A DNA stretch of 64,000 nucleotides from Streptomyces rubradiris (GTDB taxonomy: Bacteria > Actinomycetota > Actinomycetes > Streptomycetales > Streptomycetaceae). The DNA is taken from the NCBI RefSeq assembly GCF_016860525.1, contig NZ_BNEA01000015.1:124001-188000 (forward strand), in the 5' to 3' direction. Position 1 is the stretch's first letter. Every line of letters starts with the position of its first letter. Of this stretch, positions 32,842 through 42,553 are shown piece by piece. A program made the position numbers and the translations under genes. Under the pieces are notes generated by a model. The model was not told the origin of the DNA and did no database searches. It worked only from the letters and a program-made list of their open reading frames with translations.

Positions 32842-33996
32842 TCAACTCCGCGTGGTGTCCCGGCGGTTCTCCTCGTGCTGGGAGAACGCGGCGATCAGGT
32901 CGTGGGGTGTGGGGCCGTCGGAGTCGTTCCCGTGCGCGCCACCTCCTTCCAAGGTGGCGGCCTCGGCGCTGCGGGGGAACATGGCCTGCTCGTACGCGCT
33001 CAGCGCGGCCTCGGTGTCGTCGGGGTGCGCGGCGAGGGCTTCGCCGAGCTCGGCGCCGTCGAGCATGGCCAGGTTGGCGCCTTCGCCGTTCGGGGCCGCC
33101 AGATGGGCGGCGTCGCCGATCAGGGTCACGCCCGGCACCCTGTCCCACCGGTGCCCGGCCGGCAGGGCGTAGAGGCGGCGCAGGACGGGTGCGGTGTCGC
33201 TGTCGGTGATCAGCGCGGTGAGTTCCGGTGCCCAGCCGTCGAATTCCCGGGCGATCCGTGTGGTGGCAGCGGCGGCGTCGGTGAAGTCGATGGTGGCGAA
33301 CCAGTCCTCCGGCTCGGTCAGCCCCACGTAGGCGTGCAGGGTGTCGTCCTTCTCCCGGTGGGCGAAGATGTCCCTGCCGGGGGTGTGCGCGATCATCGAC
33401 CCGCCGCCGACCGCCCGCGCGGCGGCCGGGTGGCGGGTGCCGGCGTCGAAGAGGTAGGTCTCGACGACCGACTGGCCGGTGTACCGGGGGGTGGCGGCGG
33501 ACAGCAGGGGCCGCACCCGTGACCACGCGCCGTCCGCGCCGACCAGCAGGCTCGTGACGACGGTGCCGCCGTCGGCGAACACCACCTCGTGACGGCCCCC
33601 GCCGAGGGACCGGACGCGGCCGGCCTTGCGCCCCCACCGGACGGTTCCGGGCGGGAGCGAGTCGAGCAGCATCTGCCGCAGTTCGCCGCGCTGCACCTCG
33701 GGGCGCCCTCCGGTGCCGTCGTCGGCCTTGTCGAACAGGACGGTTCCGTCCGGGGCCAGGAGCCGCATCGCCTGACGGCCCTCCAGGACGAGGCCGGCGA
33801 ACTCGTCCATCAGTCCGGCCGTCTTCAGGGCGAGCTGCCCGTTGTAGTCGTGGATGTCGAGCATCCCTCCCTGCGACCGCGCGGTCGGGGAAGGCTCGGC
33901 CTCGTAGACCGTGGCCGGTATCCCGTGCAGGCGCAGGACACGCGCCAGCACGAGACCGCCGAGCCCGGCACCGATGATCGTGACGTCAACAGCCAT
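32842..33996 (-). CDS. FAD-dependent monooxygenase, TetX/aromatic hydroxylase type
   Basis: A 384-aa class A flavoprotein monooxygenase. The FAD-binding GxGxxG is in TIIGAGLGGLVLARVLRLHG, with the acid in YEAEPSP. The DG motif region is LLVGADGAWSRVRPLL near residue 155, and the second FAD motif VTLIGDAAHLAAPNGEGANLA is near residue 290, where the usual PxGxG is PNGEG. Overall this matches the TetX-like group that hydroxylates aromatic polyketides or tetracyclines; whether it confers resistance or acts in metabolism is unknown. ATG 33996 is preceded by AAGGAAACC. The C-terminus is Arg/Glu-rich and carries no thioredoxin-like extension. Confidence 0.9.
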   Translation of the reverse strand: MAVDVTIIGAGLGGLVLARVLRLHGIPATVYEAEPSPTARSQGGMLDIHDYNGQLALKTAGLMDEFAGLVLEGRQAMRLLAPDGTVLFDKADDGTGGRPEVQRGELRQMLLDSLPPGTVRWGRKAGRVRSLGGGRHEVVFADGGTVVTSLLVGADGAWSRVRPLLSAATPRYTGQSVVETYLFDAGTRHPAAARAVGGGSMIAHTPGRDIFAHREKDDTLHAYVGLTEPEDWFATIDFTDAAAATTRIAREFDGWAPELTALITDSDTAPVLRRLYALPAGHRWDRVPGVTLIGDAAHLAAPNGEGANLAMLDGAELGEALAAHPDDTEAALSAYEQAMFPRSAEAATLEGGGAHGNDSDGPTPHDLIAAFSQHEENRRDTTRS

Positions 33997-34342
33997 GGGA
34001 GGTTTCCTTCCCGGTCCGGACCGCCGGGCGGTCACCCGGCGGTCGCTCCGCGAGCACCGCCGCGGACGGGCCGGGCGATGCGGTACCGGCGGCCGGCCCC
34101 CGCTCGGAGTCCTCCGCCGGCCACCAACCTCCGCCCGCCCACCGACAAACCACCGACAGACCACCCATGGCCACCGACAGACCGCCTCCAGGTCACCCGC
34201 GGCGGATGCCGGAACAGGAGCCGGCGGGCCGCCCCGCACCTCGGCCGCCCCGCTGCGTCCAGGTGGCGCCTGAGCGACAGGCATGTATCACAGAAGACGT
34301 ACACATACCCGCCAACCCCGCAAATGGCCAAATTCATGTGAT

Positions 34343-34717
34343 GTGTGCTTCTATCCCGCTGCTGGTCGATCTTTCCTGGAGCACTGGTTGATTGCGATAG
34401 CGGCGGTCCTCGCGGACATCGTGCTGATTCTGACGCACCGCGTACGTACCTCGTCGGAGCCCGTCGAGTCCACGCCGTGGCGCCACATGGCCGCCGGACT
34501 GGCGGGATGCGCGGCGGGATGGCTGGTCATCGGCCGGCCTCACATCGTCTGGGACGACCTGTCCCTGACCCTGATCTGCGGAGTGGTCCTCGCCTCCGAA
34601 GCCGCGCACGCGGCCCGGTCCCTTTCCGGACGGACCTGGGCCGGCTGGACGACGGCGTGCGTGAGCGGAGCTGCCGCGGCCACCTGGCTGCTGCCCGGCC
34701 CAATGCCGTTCTCCTGA
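34343..34717 (+). CDS. Small integral membrane protein
   Basis: A protein of about 124 aa, with an uncertain start (GTG 34343 is the best of several; ATG 34283 has no ribosome site). Hydrophobic helices: LIAIAAVLADIVLILTHRV, MAAGLAGCAAGWLVIGRP, LSLTLICGVVLASEAAHA and WTTACVSGAAAATWLL. It may have four transmembrane segments. The upstream 60 bp are AT-rich for the window, consistent with a promoter. Family not recognised. It is divergent from the monooxygenase gene. Confidence 0.6.
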   Translation: MCFYPAAGRSFLEHWLIAIAAVLADIVLILTHRVRTSSEPVESTPWRHMAAGLAGCAAGWLVIGRPHIVWDDLSLTLICGVVLASEAAHAARSLSGRTWAGWTTACVSGAAAATWLLPGPMPFS

Positions 34718-35284
34718 CCCACTCGGCGAGCGACCGCACGTCCCGTCGGGCGGTGCTTCCTGCGCCGGGACGGCAATGGGGCCCTGCGCGTCTCCCTGCG
34801 TCGTGAGCGCTGACGTTCACCGTCCCACGGCGGCCTTGCCGTCCGCGGCAAGCCGGCAGTAGGGCACGTCCACGCACACCTTGTCCGCGACCCCCATGCC
34901 CCTTTGCCCCGCCGACGGCCCTCGGGCCGCAACCGAGGCCGCCACCGGGTAGCGAGGGCGCACCTCCACACTGGCCGCCGCTTTCACCACCCCATCGACA
35001 GGGGCAGGCCCTGACGGTCGACGATCTGTGCGGTGGGTCGGTCGGTCAGCGGTCCAGCTCTCCCTGGGCGCGCCCGACTCGTACGGACCATGAGGTGGAG
35101 CTTGGCCCGCACCCCTGTCTCGGTCGACTCGGGGAACCAGCGCACACCGCCGAGGACCGCTGGACGATCTCGGGCCTCAAAGGCGCGCTCGCCTCAACCC
35201 GTGATCCGCCGGATCGGACGCTTCCTGACCGGATACCGCAGTGGCGGCGGGCCCGGCATGGGCGGCAGGGGACCCGGCCGGGTA
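34718..35284. other. Intergenic region with only weak coding signals
   Basis: About 570 bp. On the minus strand a short frame ends MGVADKVCVDVPYC... AVGR near 34825. Another gives VRWFPESTETGVRAKLHL ... IVDRQGLPLSMGW ending near 35000. Both have tolerable codon use and could be remnants, the second vaguely recalling transposase wording, but neither is long enough or similar enough to name. Confidence 0.4.
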
Positions 35285-35743
35285 TCAGCGCTCGCGGGTG
35301 AAGCGGACGCCCAGGTCGCAGGGGACGTCCGGGTCGGACGTGGCGCACAGGGTGTCGCCGTCGTCGACGACCGTCAGCGTGAGCCGGCAGGGCTCGTCGG
35401 ACGACTCGGTGAAGGACAGGCCGATCTCGGATCCCGAGCGGGCCTGCCGGGAGGTGACGTACAGGCCGTCGCCCTGGTCGGCGAAGAAGGCCCAGTCGCC
35501 GTCGGCGTGCCCGGCGGGACAGCCGGTGTCGGTGAGCTTGCCCTCGTTCAGGCCGGAGGCGGTGAAGGTGTGGTCGGCGGTGAGCGCGAGGGTCGCCTGG
35601 CCGGCCTTCCAGACGCCGGTGACACGGTCGACGGCGACCGTCGCGGTCTGCACGCCGGAGCCGTCGCACGCCGTTGCCGACACCACGGTGACCAGCACGG
35701 CGGCCGTCCAGCGGACGGCGGGTGCGAGGAGTGTTCTGAGCAC
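35285..35743 (-). CDS. Small exported protein downstream of the RHS gene (candidate immunity lipoprotein)
   Basis: A 152-aa protein. The N-terminus is a signal sequence (MLRTLLAPAVRWTAAVLVTV) ending SATAC at Cys26, a weak lipobox, so it may be a lipoprotein. The mature part, about 125 residues, is beta-rich with the pattern VTGVWKAGQATLALTADHTFTASGL typical of small lipocalin-like lipoproteins, and has five further Cys. It begins 92 bp after the RHS stop on the same strand, past a very strong hairpin. A position directly after a polymorphic-toxin-like gene is where an immunity protein would be, but function is inferred from position alone. The start is GTG 35743. Confidence 0.75.
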   Translation of the reverse strand: MLRTLLAPAVRWTAAVLVTVVSATACDGSGVQTATVAVDRVTGVWKAGQATLALTADHTFTASGLNEGKLTDTGCPAGHADGDWAFFADQGDGLYVTSRQARSGSEIGLSFTESSDEPCRLTLTVVDDGDTLCATSDPDVPCDLGVRFTRER

Positions 35744-35770
35744 GGATGAATCCTAGAAGGGTGCCGGAGT

Positions 35771-35812
35771 GCCGGTGGTCCCGGGGCGGTCGGTCGCCCC
35801 GGGACCACCGGC
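35771..35812. terminator. Very strong hairpin after the RHS gene
   Basis: A perfect 18-bp stem: GCCGGTGGTCCCGGGGCG (35771-35788) with its exact complement at 35795-35812 and a 6-nt loop. It starts 24 bp downstream of the RHS stop on the minus strand and separates it from the small lipoprotein gene. Confidence 0.85.
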
Positions 35813-35835
35813 TGTCTGTCATGGGCGTGGTGGTG

Positions 35836-38800
35836 TTACTCCAGCCACTCGGAGTAGTTCACGCACTCGTTGATGGGCCACTTCTCCTCCCAGGAGAAGT
35901 CCTGTCGGACCGCCGCCCCGAAGGTGTCCTCGAACGCGGGGTTCCAGGAGCGTGGGATGACGTGGGTCGCGGAGCGCCAGTCGGAGGTGTTCCAAGCGGT
36001 GAACTTGAGGGTGACCGAACCTTCCTTCTTGTTGATCGAGCTGATCTTGGCCTTGCCGCTGTAGGTGCCGAGGAAAGCGTCGGCCTGGTTGTCGGTGCCC
36101 ACGGCGCCGTTGGTCAGCACGCCGGCGATGTCGTTCGCCGCGCCGCGCAGCGAGTTGAACTTGTACCAGGGGCTGCCGGGCTCGGGGCCCTGGTCCTTGT
36201 ACTGGAAGTCGACCTCCTTGGCGAAGGCTCCCTTCGTGCCCTTGCGGGCCTGGCCGACCATCTTCGACCGCAGGCCGGAGATGGTCTCGTCCTGCGCCAG
36301 GATGGACGTGAAGGCGTCGCCTCCGCGGAAGTCCTGGTGCTCGCGCAGCGGGTAGCCGCCGCCCCACAGCCAGCCGAAGAACATGGAGCGCGACGTCTCC
36401 CAGCGGTTGGCGGCCTTGGGGTCGCTGACGATGCCCCAGTCGGGCATGGAGGCGAGCATCTCCTCCAGGCTCTGGGAGGGCGGGTTGAAGGGCAGGTCCC
36501 ACGACTTGGTGATGTAGTTGTAGGTCGCCCCCGGTGTCCACTGCTTGGTCAGCGGCTGGGTCCAGCCGCCGGACGAGGTCGGCGCCGTGCCGCCCCAGCC
36601 GCCGCCCCAGGTGCCGCCCCAGCTGCCGCCCGAGCCTCCGCCCAGCGAGCCGACGGTGGAGATCGCGGCACCGGCCGCGCCGATCACCGCGCCCACGACA
36701 CCGCCGATGACCGCCCCGATGAGGCCGAGCAGGCCGCCGAGGCCGTCGCTGGTACCGCTCGGGTCGGAATTGGTGACGGGGCTGTTGCTGGCGTAGGCGT
36801 AGCCGTTGAGGGTGTTGGGCTTGTCCGCTTCGAGCAGCGGGTCGACGCTGAGGAACCGGCCGGTGCCGGGGTCGTACTGTCGGGCGCCGAGCTGGGTGAG
36901 GCCGGTCGTGGTGTCGGCCGGCTTGCCCAGGAAGCCCTTGTCGTCGGGCCAGGCGCCCGAGGCCGTGCCGCGCGGGGCCCCGAACGGCGTCGACCAGCGC
37001 TTGACGAACGCCAGGGTGTCGGCGTTGATCGCCAGCCCGGAGGTGCCGTGGTGGTCACCGGCGAGGAAGGTGAGCTTCGTGCCGGTGACGCCCGCGGCGG
37101 AGGTGCGGACGGCGATGACGGACGAGCCCGCCTTGTAGGTGCGGGCACCGGAGAGCGCCTTGGTGGCCCCGTCGCCGCTCACCTTGAGGCGGACCTCGGT
37201 GGTGCCCAGGTACAGGACGGTCTCGCCGTCCGTGGTGGTGGGGCGGCGGATGAGCAGGTCGCCGGCCGCGTCGTAGACGTAGGCGGTACCGGTGGCAGGC
37301 TTGCCGCCCGCGGCGGGCTCGCTCGCGGTGGCGAGTCTGCCCTCGGCGTCCCACTCCAGGGTCTGGGTGGCCTGGACGCCGGGCCGGCTCTCGGTGTTGC
37401 CGGTGGCGTCGTAGGTGTACGACGCGGACTTGGCGCCGGTCACGGTGGAGGACAAGGCGTGCGGCTGGCCCTCGGCCGTGCCGTACTTGTACTCGGTGGT
37501 GACGTCGCCCGTCGCGCTGTGCTCCGTCTGCCGGGAACGCAGCCCGGAGTCGTTGTACTGGTAGCTGGTCCAGTACGGCGCCGCGCCGCCGAGGTTGGCG
37601 GTGGTACGGCCGGCCGTGGAGCAGTCGGCGGTCTTGGGCGTCCACGCCTCGCTCAGCCGGCGGTAGCCGTCGTAGGCGAAGCACTGGTGGTCCGCCTTGC
37701 CGGTTCCGCCCAGGGTGGTGGCGTCGGAGACGGAGGTGATGTTGCCGGCGTCGTCCTGCTGGTACTTCAGCTCCTGGAGCATGAAGCCGTGGACGTCGTC
37801 GGTGACGTAGGACCGGGTGAGGCGGCGGGTGCCGGCCTCGTAGTCGTTGTTGAGGTAGACCTTCTTCGCGTCGGCCGGGTCGGTGGCCAGCGTCATCTGG
37901 CGCAGGTCACCGAGGGGTGAGTAGGCCGCCTGCTGGAGGTAGCCGGTGGTGCCCTTGGCGGTCAGCACCTGGCCGAGTTCGTCGTAGGTGTAGGACACGG
38001 TCTCGGCGGACAGGCCGGCCACCGCGGGCGCGGCCGCCTGCTTGACGGTGCCGTCGAGGTTGTACCCCGTGGAGAAGGCCAGCCTGGCGGGCACGCCGGC
38101 CGCGACCAGCGGGTCGTCCGCGGGGAGGATCAGCTCGTTGTTGGTGACCTTGTACAGGGGGTCGTAGCGGGTGACCTTCTGGGTGTAGGCCCTGCCGGTC
38201 AGGCCGCCCTCGTACCGCACGGCCGTGTCCTGCTGGCCCTTGGCCAGGGTGTCGAAGGTCCAGGCCGCCAGTTTGCCGGCGTCGGTCTTCGACGACTGCC
38301 ACATGCCCGTCTTGCGGCCCAGCACGTCGTACTCGAACAGCAGCACCTTGCCGCGGCTGTCGGTGGACTTGACCGCCTGGTCGAGCTCGTTGTGCTGGGT
38401 GACCGTCGTGCCCTTGTCGGGATCGGTGACGGTCACCTGACGACCGAAGAGGTCGTAGGTGTACGTCCACGCGGACCCGTCGTGCGCGGTGATCGACTTC
38501 TGGCGGTCGGCGGCGTCGAAGGCGTACCGGGTGGTCATGTACTCCGTGCCGACCGGGCGGGTGCCCGCGTAGTCACGGCGCTCGACGGTCCGTCCGAACG
38601 CGTCGGTGACGACCGCGTTGGCCGAGCCGCCCTCCGGGGCACTGGTGAGCACCAGGTCGCCCTGGTACACGGTGTCGACGACCCACTTGGTGGCGCCGTA
38701 GCTCTTCGTGGTCGCCTTGGTGACGCGGCCCATGCCGTCGTAGACGCTGTCGGTCTGCCGGGGTGCCTGGCCACCGTCGATCTGCACGATCGAGCCGGAC

Positions 38801-41800
38801 GGGGCCGCGGTGCTGTCCCAGATGTCCGACTGTGCCGTCACCGGCAGGCCACGGCCGTCGTACAGGGTCTGCGCGATGATCCGGCCGCCCTGGGCGGACG
38901 GCGCCTGCACCTGGCGGGTGCGCAGGAGCGAGTCGTAGATCTCGTAGGTGGTGTTGTAGCCGGACCCGTCGCCGTTCAGGGTGGCGCTGGACACCCACGG
39001 CAGGGAGGTGGACTTGACGCTGTAGCCGTAGACGTAGTTGGCGGTCTTGCCGAGCGCGCGGGAGCGGTTCGGCAGCCACACACTGGTGACGCGGCCCAGG
39101 CTGTCGTAGGCGGTCTCCGTCACCTTCCCGTTGGCGTCGGTGACCTTCAGGTCCGTGCCCAGCCCGAAGTCCTTGACCGTGGTGGTCCGGTGCCCCTTGG
39201 CGTTGACGACCGCGGTCGAGGTCAGCGGGCCGGCCGCGGGCGGCTGGTACTCGGTCTTGGAGGTGACCACGTCGTTGGTGTTCTTCACCTGGACCGGGCG
39301 GCCCAACGTGTCGTAGTCGGTGACGGCCGTCTGCTGCCACAGCGGCTGGTCGTCGCTGCCGTAGCCCTTGGCGCGGCCGGACCAGCGCGCGTCGCCCTTG
39401 GTGGGCTTCTGCGTGGCGGACCAGGTGGTCGTGTCGTAGGCGGTGGCCGTGTCGGAGACGACGTCGCCGGGGCGCGTGGCGTCCGCCGGCAGGTCCAGGG
39501 CTGAGTCGGTGACCGAGCAGGCCCTGCTGACGATCCGGGTCCGGGAGACCAGCGCGGTCAGTCCCGCGGCGTCGTTGCGCGCGTACCAGGTGCGCGTGCA
39601 CTTCTCGTCACCGGTGACGGCGTCGTCGCCGAGGTCCTCCGCCGACACGGGCATGCCGTAGTCGTCGTAGGTGGTCCGGGTGGTGCGGACACGGTCGTAG
39701 GGCGTGAGCCGGCTGGTGATGCGGGTGCGGGCGTGCGAGGCGCCGACGCGGACGTAGTACGCCTCGGTGTCGGCGTACGACTTGTGCTGGGTCGCCGTCC
39801 GCTTGGACCAGGGGTCGTTGACGGTGCCGGAGATCTCGTTGTCGCCGTCGTAGGCGACGCTCTCGCGCTGGAAGCCGGCCAGTTGCTCGGAGTCGGTGAC
39901 GGCGGTGGCGGTGACGCCGGTGACCTCCACCTTCCTGCGCCGGTCCGGGTCGGGGGTCTTGCCGTCGCTGCCGAGGAGGCGGTCGCCGTCCATGCCGCGC
40001 AGGTACACGGTGACCGTCCTGCCCCGGGTGCCGCCGGACGGCCCGGTGTAGTGGGTGACCTTGCCGTAGCCGCGCCACTGGGACCAGGTGCGTTCCTTGG
40101 CCGGGGTCAGCGGGTCGTCGTTGTAGTGCCAGGCACCGCCGCCGGAGTACTCGTAGGTGTGCTGCACGGCTTCGGAGCCACCCAGCGGGTCGGTGGTGCG
40201 CACCGAGCTGACGGGGTACTTCTGGAACCAGTCGAGGATCGGTTCCTCCTGGCCGTAGGGCGACCAGTACACCGGGAAGCAGCGCTTGGTGTTCTCGTCC
40301 ACCTTGGGCATGGTCTGCCCGGCCACGCAGTCCGCGGGCAGGTAGTCGACGATGGTCTGCGCGCCGGTCTCGGAGACGATGGTCTTCAGGCGGGGCCGCT
40401 CGAAGGACAGGATGTCGTCGCTGGGGCTGTCCACCCGGTTCGGCAGGAAGACATGGGAGAACTTCACCGGGTCCAGGGAGAGGTCGTCCCCGCGCTTGCC
40501 GGTGTGCTTGATCTCGTCCAGCCACAGCGACTGGTCGGTGGAGTCACCGGTGTCGCCCGGGTCGAGGTAGAGGTGCTTGAGGGTCCAGGTGTCGACCGGC
40601 GAGAAGGCGGGGGTGGCCGCCGCCGCGTCCCAGGCGTAGGTGGTGACCGAGGTCAGCCGCTTGCGGGTGAAGAACGACGGGCTGTCCAGGTACTGGCACT
40701 TCTCGCCGTCCTTGCATATCCGGTCGAACGGCACGTCGGGCCAGTTGTCCCGGGTGTCCTCGGTGAGCGCGTCGCAGCCGGTGCCGGATGCCAGGCAGCG
40801 CTCGGCGTAACCGAACACGATCTTGTGCGAGGCGGCGGGAACCGCGCTGAACAGGGCGCCGGCCCGCTGTCCGTAGCGGATCTCCTTCAGGTAGCCGCCG
40901 CGGGTGTAGGACGTGCCGGTGTTGTCGTCACTGAGCTTGTCGTAGTTGTTGGTCTCGTCCTCGTACCAGTAGGTCGTGGCGTTGCCGTGGGTGTCCTCGA
41001 CGTAGTCGAGGTTCCACCGCCATGCCTGCTTCTTGTCGCGCGAGGTGAAGCCCGTTCCGTCGGCGTAGCCGGGCTCGCCCTCGTCGTCGCCGAAGACCGG
41101 CACGGTCCACACCGACTTGGTGCGGACGTCGGCGGCGGCACCGTCGAGCTTGTTCAGGCCGAACACGAAGCGGCTGCCGTCGCCCGTGGTGACGGTCCAG
41201 TACTCGCCGTTGTCGTCACCGTTGTCGGCGCCGGTGGAGTGGGTGACCTTGGAGGCGTCGTCGTTCTTCAGCCGCCACTGGCCGGTGGTGTCGTCCTTGA
41301 CCAGCTCGGTCGCCTTGCCGTTGAGGACGAGGGAGGCGTTGTCGTACTTCCAGCACAGGTCGTGCCGGTCCTTCTGCCCGTCGTCGGTGCACGAGCCGTA
41401 CTTGCGCTCGATGTAGGACGAGGTGATGTCGAAGCCCTCGCCGACCTGGGTGCCCTGGTTGTTGCTGGTGGAGGTGCGGCCGTCGACGCTGCCGGAGTCG
41501 TAGGAGATCTCGAGCTTCGGGGCGTCGCCGGCGGCCGGTTCGGGCGCCTTCAGCGGGTAGGACCAGGTGAAGGTTCCGGAGCTGCCGCCCGCCTCCCAGG
41601 TCGAGGACGCCGACAGGGGTGTCGCCTTGTAGTCGCCGTCGGCGGAGGCCGTGCCGGCCGCCAGGGCGAGGGTCATGGTCTGCCCGGAGGTCGCCTTGGG
41701 GGCGAAGGCGAGATCGGCGGTGAGCCGTTCGTCGCTCCGCGCGTTGGTGAACTCCACCGGCGTCGCGGGCGGGCAGGCGGCGGTCCCGGCGGCGCAGTCG

Positions 41801-42417
41801 GGGATGCGCAGCACCTGGAGCCGGCCGGCCCAGTCGCCGCCGTAGGCGGAGGCGAACGCCGAGTAGTCGATGCCGAGACGGGCCGCGCCGCCGTCCGTGG
41901 GGCCGGTGACCTTCAGGACGACGCCCTTGACGCCGAGGTCGCGGGCGGCCTTCTGGCCGAGGACGTCGACCTTGACGGTTTCGGCGCGCTTGGCCTTCTT
42001 CGCCGTCGGCGGGGCGAGGGTGACGGGCAGCCGGCCGGGGGCGGCTTCGGCGGTCCCGGTGCCGGACGTCGTCAGGCGGGCCGAGCCGCCGGTGGGCCAA
42101 CTGGTGCCGCGGGCCCGGTCCTTGGCGGCGCGGTCGGCGGCCGCCTGGTCGGCGCGGGCGGCGTCGCGCACCACTGCCGCGGTCCTGGCGTCCTGCTTCG
42201 CCTTGAACGGCGCGACCTGCTGGCCGCGCGGCGCGGACAGCTCGGGCCTGCCGAGGGGGTCCACGTCGTCGGCTGTGGCGGCGGGGGCGAGCAGCGAAGG
42301 CAGCAGGCCGATACCGACGACCGCGCTGACGCGGCGCAGCCAGGGGCGTACGGCCCGCGGCCGGTCGCGGCCGGAACCGGTCCCCGCGCTGGGGACCCCC
42401 AGGGGTTGGTGTCTCAT
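35836..42417 (-). CDS. Giant secreted RHS/YD-repeat protein with unique C-terminal domain
   Basis: A 2193-aa protein. A long n-region and hydrophobic stretch (VSAVVGIGLLPSLLAPAATA) form the export signal. Residues of roughly 270-760 are an N-terminal beta-rich section (PAAGDAPKLEISYDSGSVDGR near residue 295). Residues of roughly 960-1870 carry YD/RHS repeats (YDSLGRVTSVWLP, YDVLGRKTGMWQS, YTYDATGNTES). The RHS core ends LGARQYDPGTGRFLSVDPLL ... NGYAYASNSPVTNSDPSG near residue 1888. Then come a Gly-rich hydrophobic segment (GLLGLIGAVIGGVVGAVIGA), a Gly/Trp linker, and a domain of about 200 residues I cannot assign. This is the polymorphic-toxin layout: a conserved shell with a variable tip. 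The LamG protein upstream is its usual companion. Confidence 0.88.
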   Translation of the reverse strand: MRHQPLGVPSAGTGSGRDRPRAVRPWLRRVSAVVGIGLLPSLLAPAATADDVDPLGRPELSAPRGQQVAPFKAKQDARTAAVVRDAARADQAAADRAAKDRARGTSWPTGGSARLTTSGTGTAEAAPGRLPVTLAPPTAKKAKRAETVKVDVLGQKAARDLGVKGVVLKVTGPTDGGAARLGIDYSAFASAYGGDWAGRLQVLRIPDCAAGTAACPPATPVEFTNARSDERLTADLAFAPKATSGQTMTLALAAGTASADGDYKATPLSASSTWEAGGSSGTFTWSYPLKAPEPAAGDAPKLEISYDSGSVDGRTSTSNNQGTQVGEGFDITSSYIERKYGSCTDDGQKDRHDLCWKYDNASLVLNGKATELVKDDTTGQWRLKNDDASKVTHSTGADNGDDNGEYWTVTTGDGSRFVFGLNKLDGAAADVRTKSVWTVPVFGDDEGEPGYADGTGFTSRDKKQAWRWNLDYVEDTHGNATTYWYEDETNNYDKLSDDNTGTSYTRGGYLKEIRYGQRAGALFSAVPAASHKIVFGYAERCLASGTGCDALTEDTRDNWPDVPFDRICKDGEKCQYLDSPSFFTRKRLTSVTTYAWDAAAATPAFSPVDTWTLKHLYLDPGDTGDSTDQSLWLDEIKHTGKRGDDLSLDPVKFSHVFLPNRVDSPSDDILSFERPRLKTIVSETGAQTIVDYLPADCVAGQTMPKVDENTKRCFPVYWSPYGQEEPILDWFQKYPVSSVRTTDPLGGSEAVQHTYEYSGGGAWHYNDDPLTPAKERTWSQWRGYGKVTHYTGPSGGTRGRTVTVYLRGMDGDRLLGSDGKTPDPDRRRKVEVTGVTATAVTDSEQLAGFQRESVAYDGDNEISGTVNDPWSKRTATQHKSYADTEAYYVRVGASHARTRITSRLTPYDRVRTTRTTYDDYGMPVSAEDLGDDAVTGDEKCTRTWYARNDAAGLTALVSRTRIVSRACSVTDSALDLPADATRPGDVVSDTATAYDTTTWSATQKPTKGDARWSGRAKGYGSDDQPLWQQTAVTDYDTLGRPVQVKNTNDVVTSKTEYQPPAAGPLTSTAVVNAKGHRTTTVKDFGLGTDLKVTDANGKVTETAYDSLGRVTSVWLPNRSRALGKTANYVYGYSVKSTSLPWVSSATLNGDGSGYNTTYEIYDSLLRTRQVQAPSAQGGRIIAQTLYDGRGLPVTAQSDIWDSTAAPSGSIVQIDGGQAPRQTDSVYDGMGRVTKATTKSYGATKWVVDTVYQGDLVLTSAPEGGSANAVVTDAFGRTVERRDYAGTRPVGTEYMTTRYAFDAADRQKSITAHDGSAWTYTYDLFGRQVTVTDPDKGTTVTQHNELDQAVKSTDSRGKVLLFEYDVLGRKTGMWQSSKTDAGKLAAWTFDTLAKGQQDTAVRYEGGLTGRAYTQKVTRYDPLYKVTNNELILPADDPLVAAGVPARLAFSTGYNLDGTVKQAAAPAVAGLSAETVSYTYDELGQVLTAKGTTGYLQQAAYSPLGDLRQMTLATDPADAKKVYLNNDYEAGTRRLTRSYVTDDVHGFMLQELKYQQDDAGNITSVSDATTLGGTGKADHQCFAYDGYRRLSEAWTPKTADCSTAGRTTANLGGAAPYWTSYQYNDSGLRSRQTEHSATGDVTTEYKYGTAEGQPHALSSTVTGAKSASYTYDATGNTESRPGVQATQTLEWDAEGRLATASEPAAGGKPATGTAYVYDAAGDLLIRRPTTTDGETVLYLGTTEVRLKVSGDGATKALSGARTYKAGSSVIAVRTSAAGVTGTKLTFLAGDHHGTSGLAINADTLAFVKRWSTPFGAPRGTASGAWPDDKGFLGKPADTTTGLTQLGARQYDPGTGRFLSVDPLLEADKPNTLNGYAYASNSPVTNSDPSGTSDGLGGLLGLIGAVIGGVVGAVIGAAGAAISTVGSLGGGSGGSWGGTWGGGWGGTAPTSSGGWTQPLTKQWTPGATYNYITKSWDLPFNPPSQSLEEMLASMPDWGIVSDPKAANRWETSRSMFFGWLWGGGYPLREHQDFRGGDAFTSILAQDETISGLRSKMVGQARKGTKGAFAKEVDFQYKDQGPEPGSPWYKFNSLRGAANDIAGVLTNGAVGTDNQADAFLGTYSGKAKISSINKKEGSVTLKFTAWNTSDWRSATHVIPRSWNPAFEDTFGAAVRQDFSWEEKWPINECVNYSEWLE

Positions 42418-42490
42418 GGGATTCCTTGTCCAGAAGGAAACGTAGAAGGAAGCGACGCCGAAGGGACGCGGCGGTCCGCGACGGACGGGC

Positions 42491-42534
42491 GAGCCGGTCC
42501 GAAGGCGCGGGTGACCGCGCCCCCGGACCGGCTC
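42491..42534. terminator. Two-tier hairpin between LamG and RHS genes
   Basis: Outer arms GAGCCGGTCCG (42491-42501) and CGGACCGGCTC (42524-42534). An inner stem, GGCGCGG with CCGCGCC, closes a GTGA tetraloop. A 2x2 internal loop separates the stems. It lies in the 136-bp gap after the LamG stop (42554) and before the RHS start (42417). Confidence 0.8.
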
Positions 42535-42553
42535 AGGAAGGGAAGGGCGCTGG

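Noticed and set aside
34800..35200. Two short minus-strand frames (one with VDRQGLPLSMGW) suspected to be IS5-type transposase or lipoprotein remnants
   Set aside because: The resemblance is limited to a few residues and there are no inverted repeats; reported only as part of the intergenic region.
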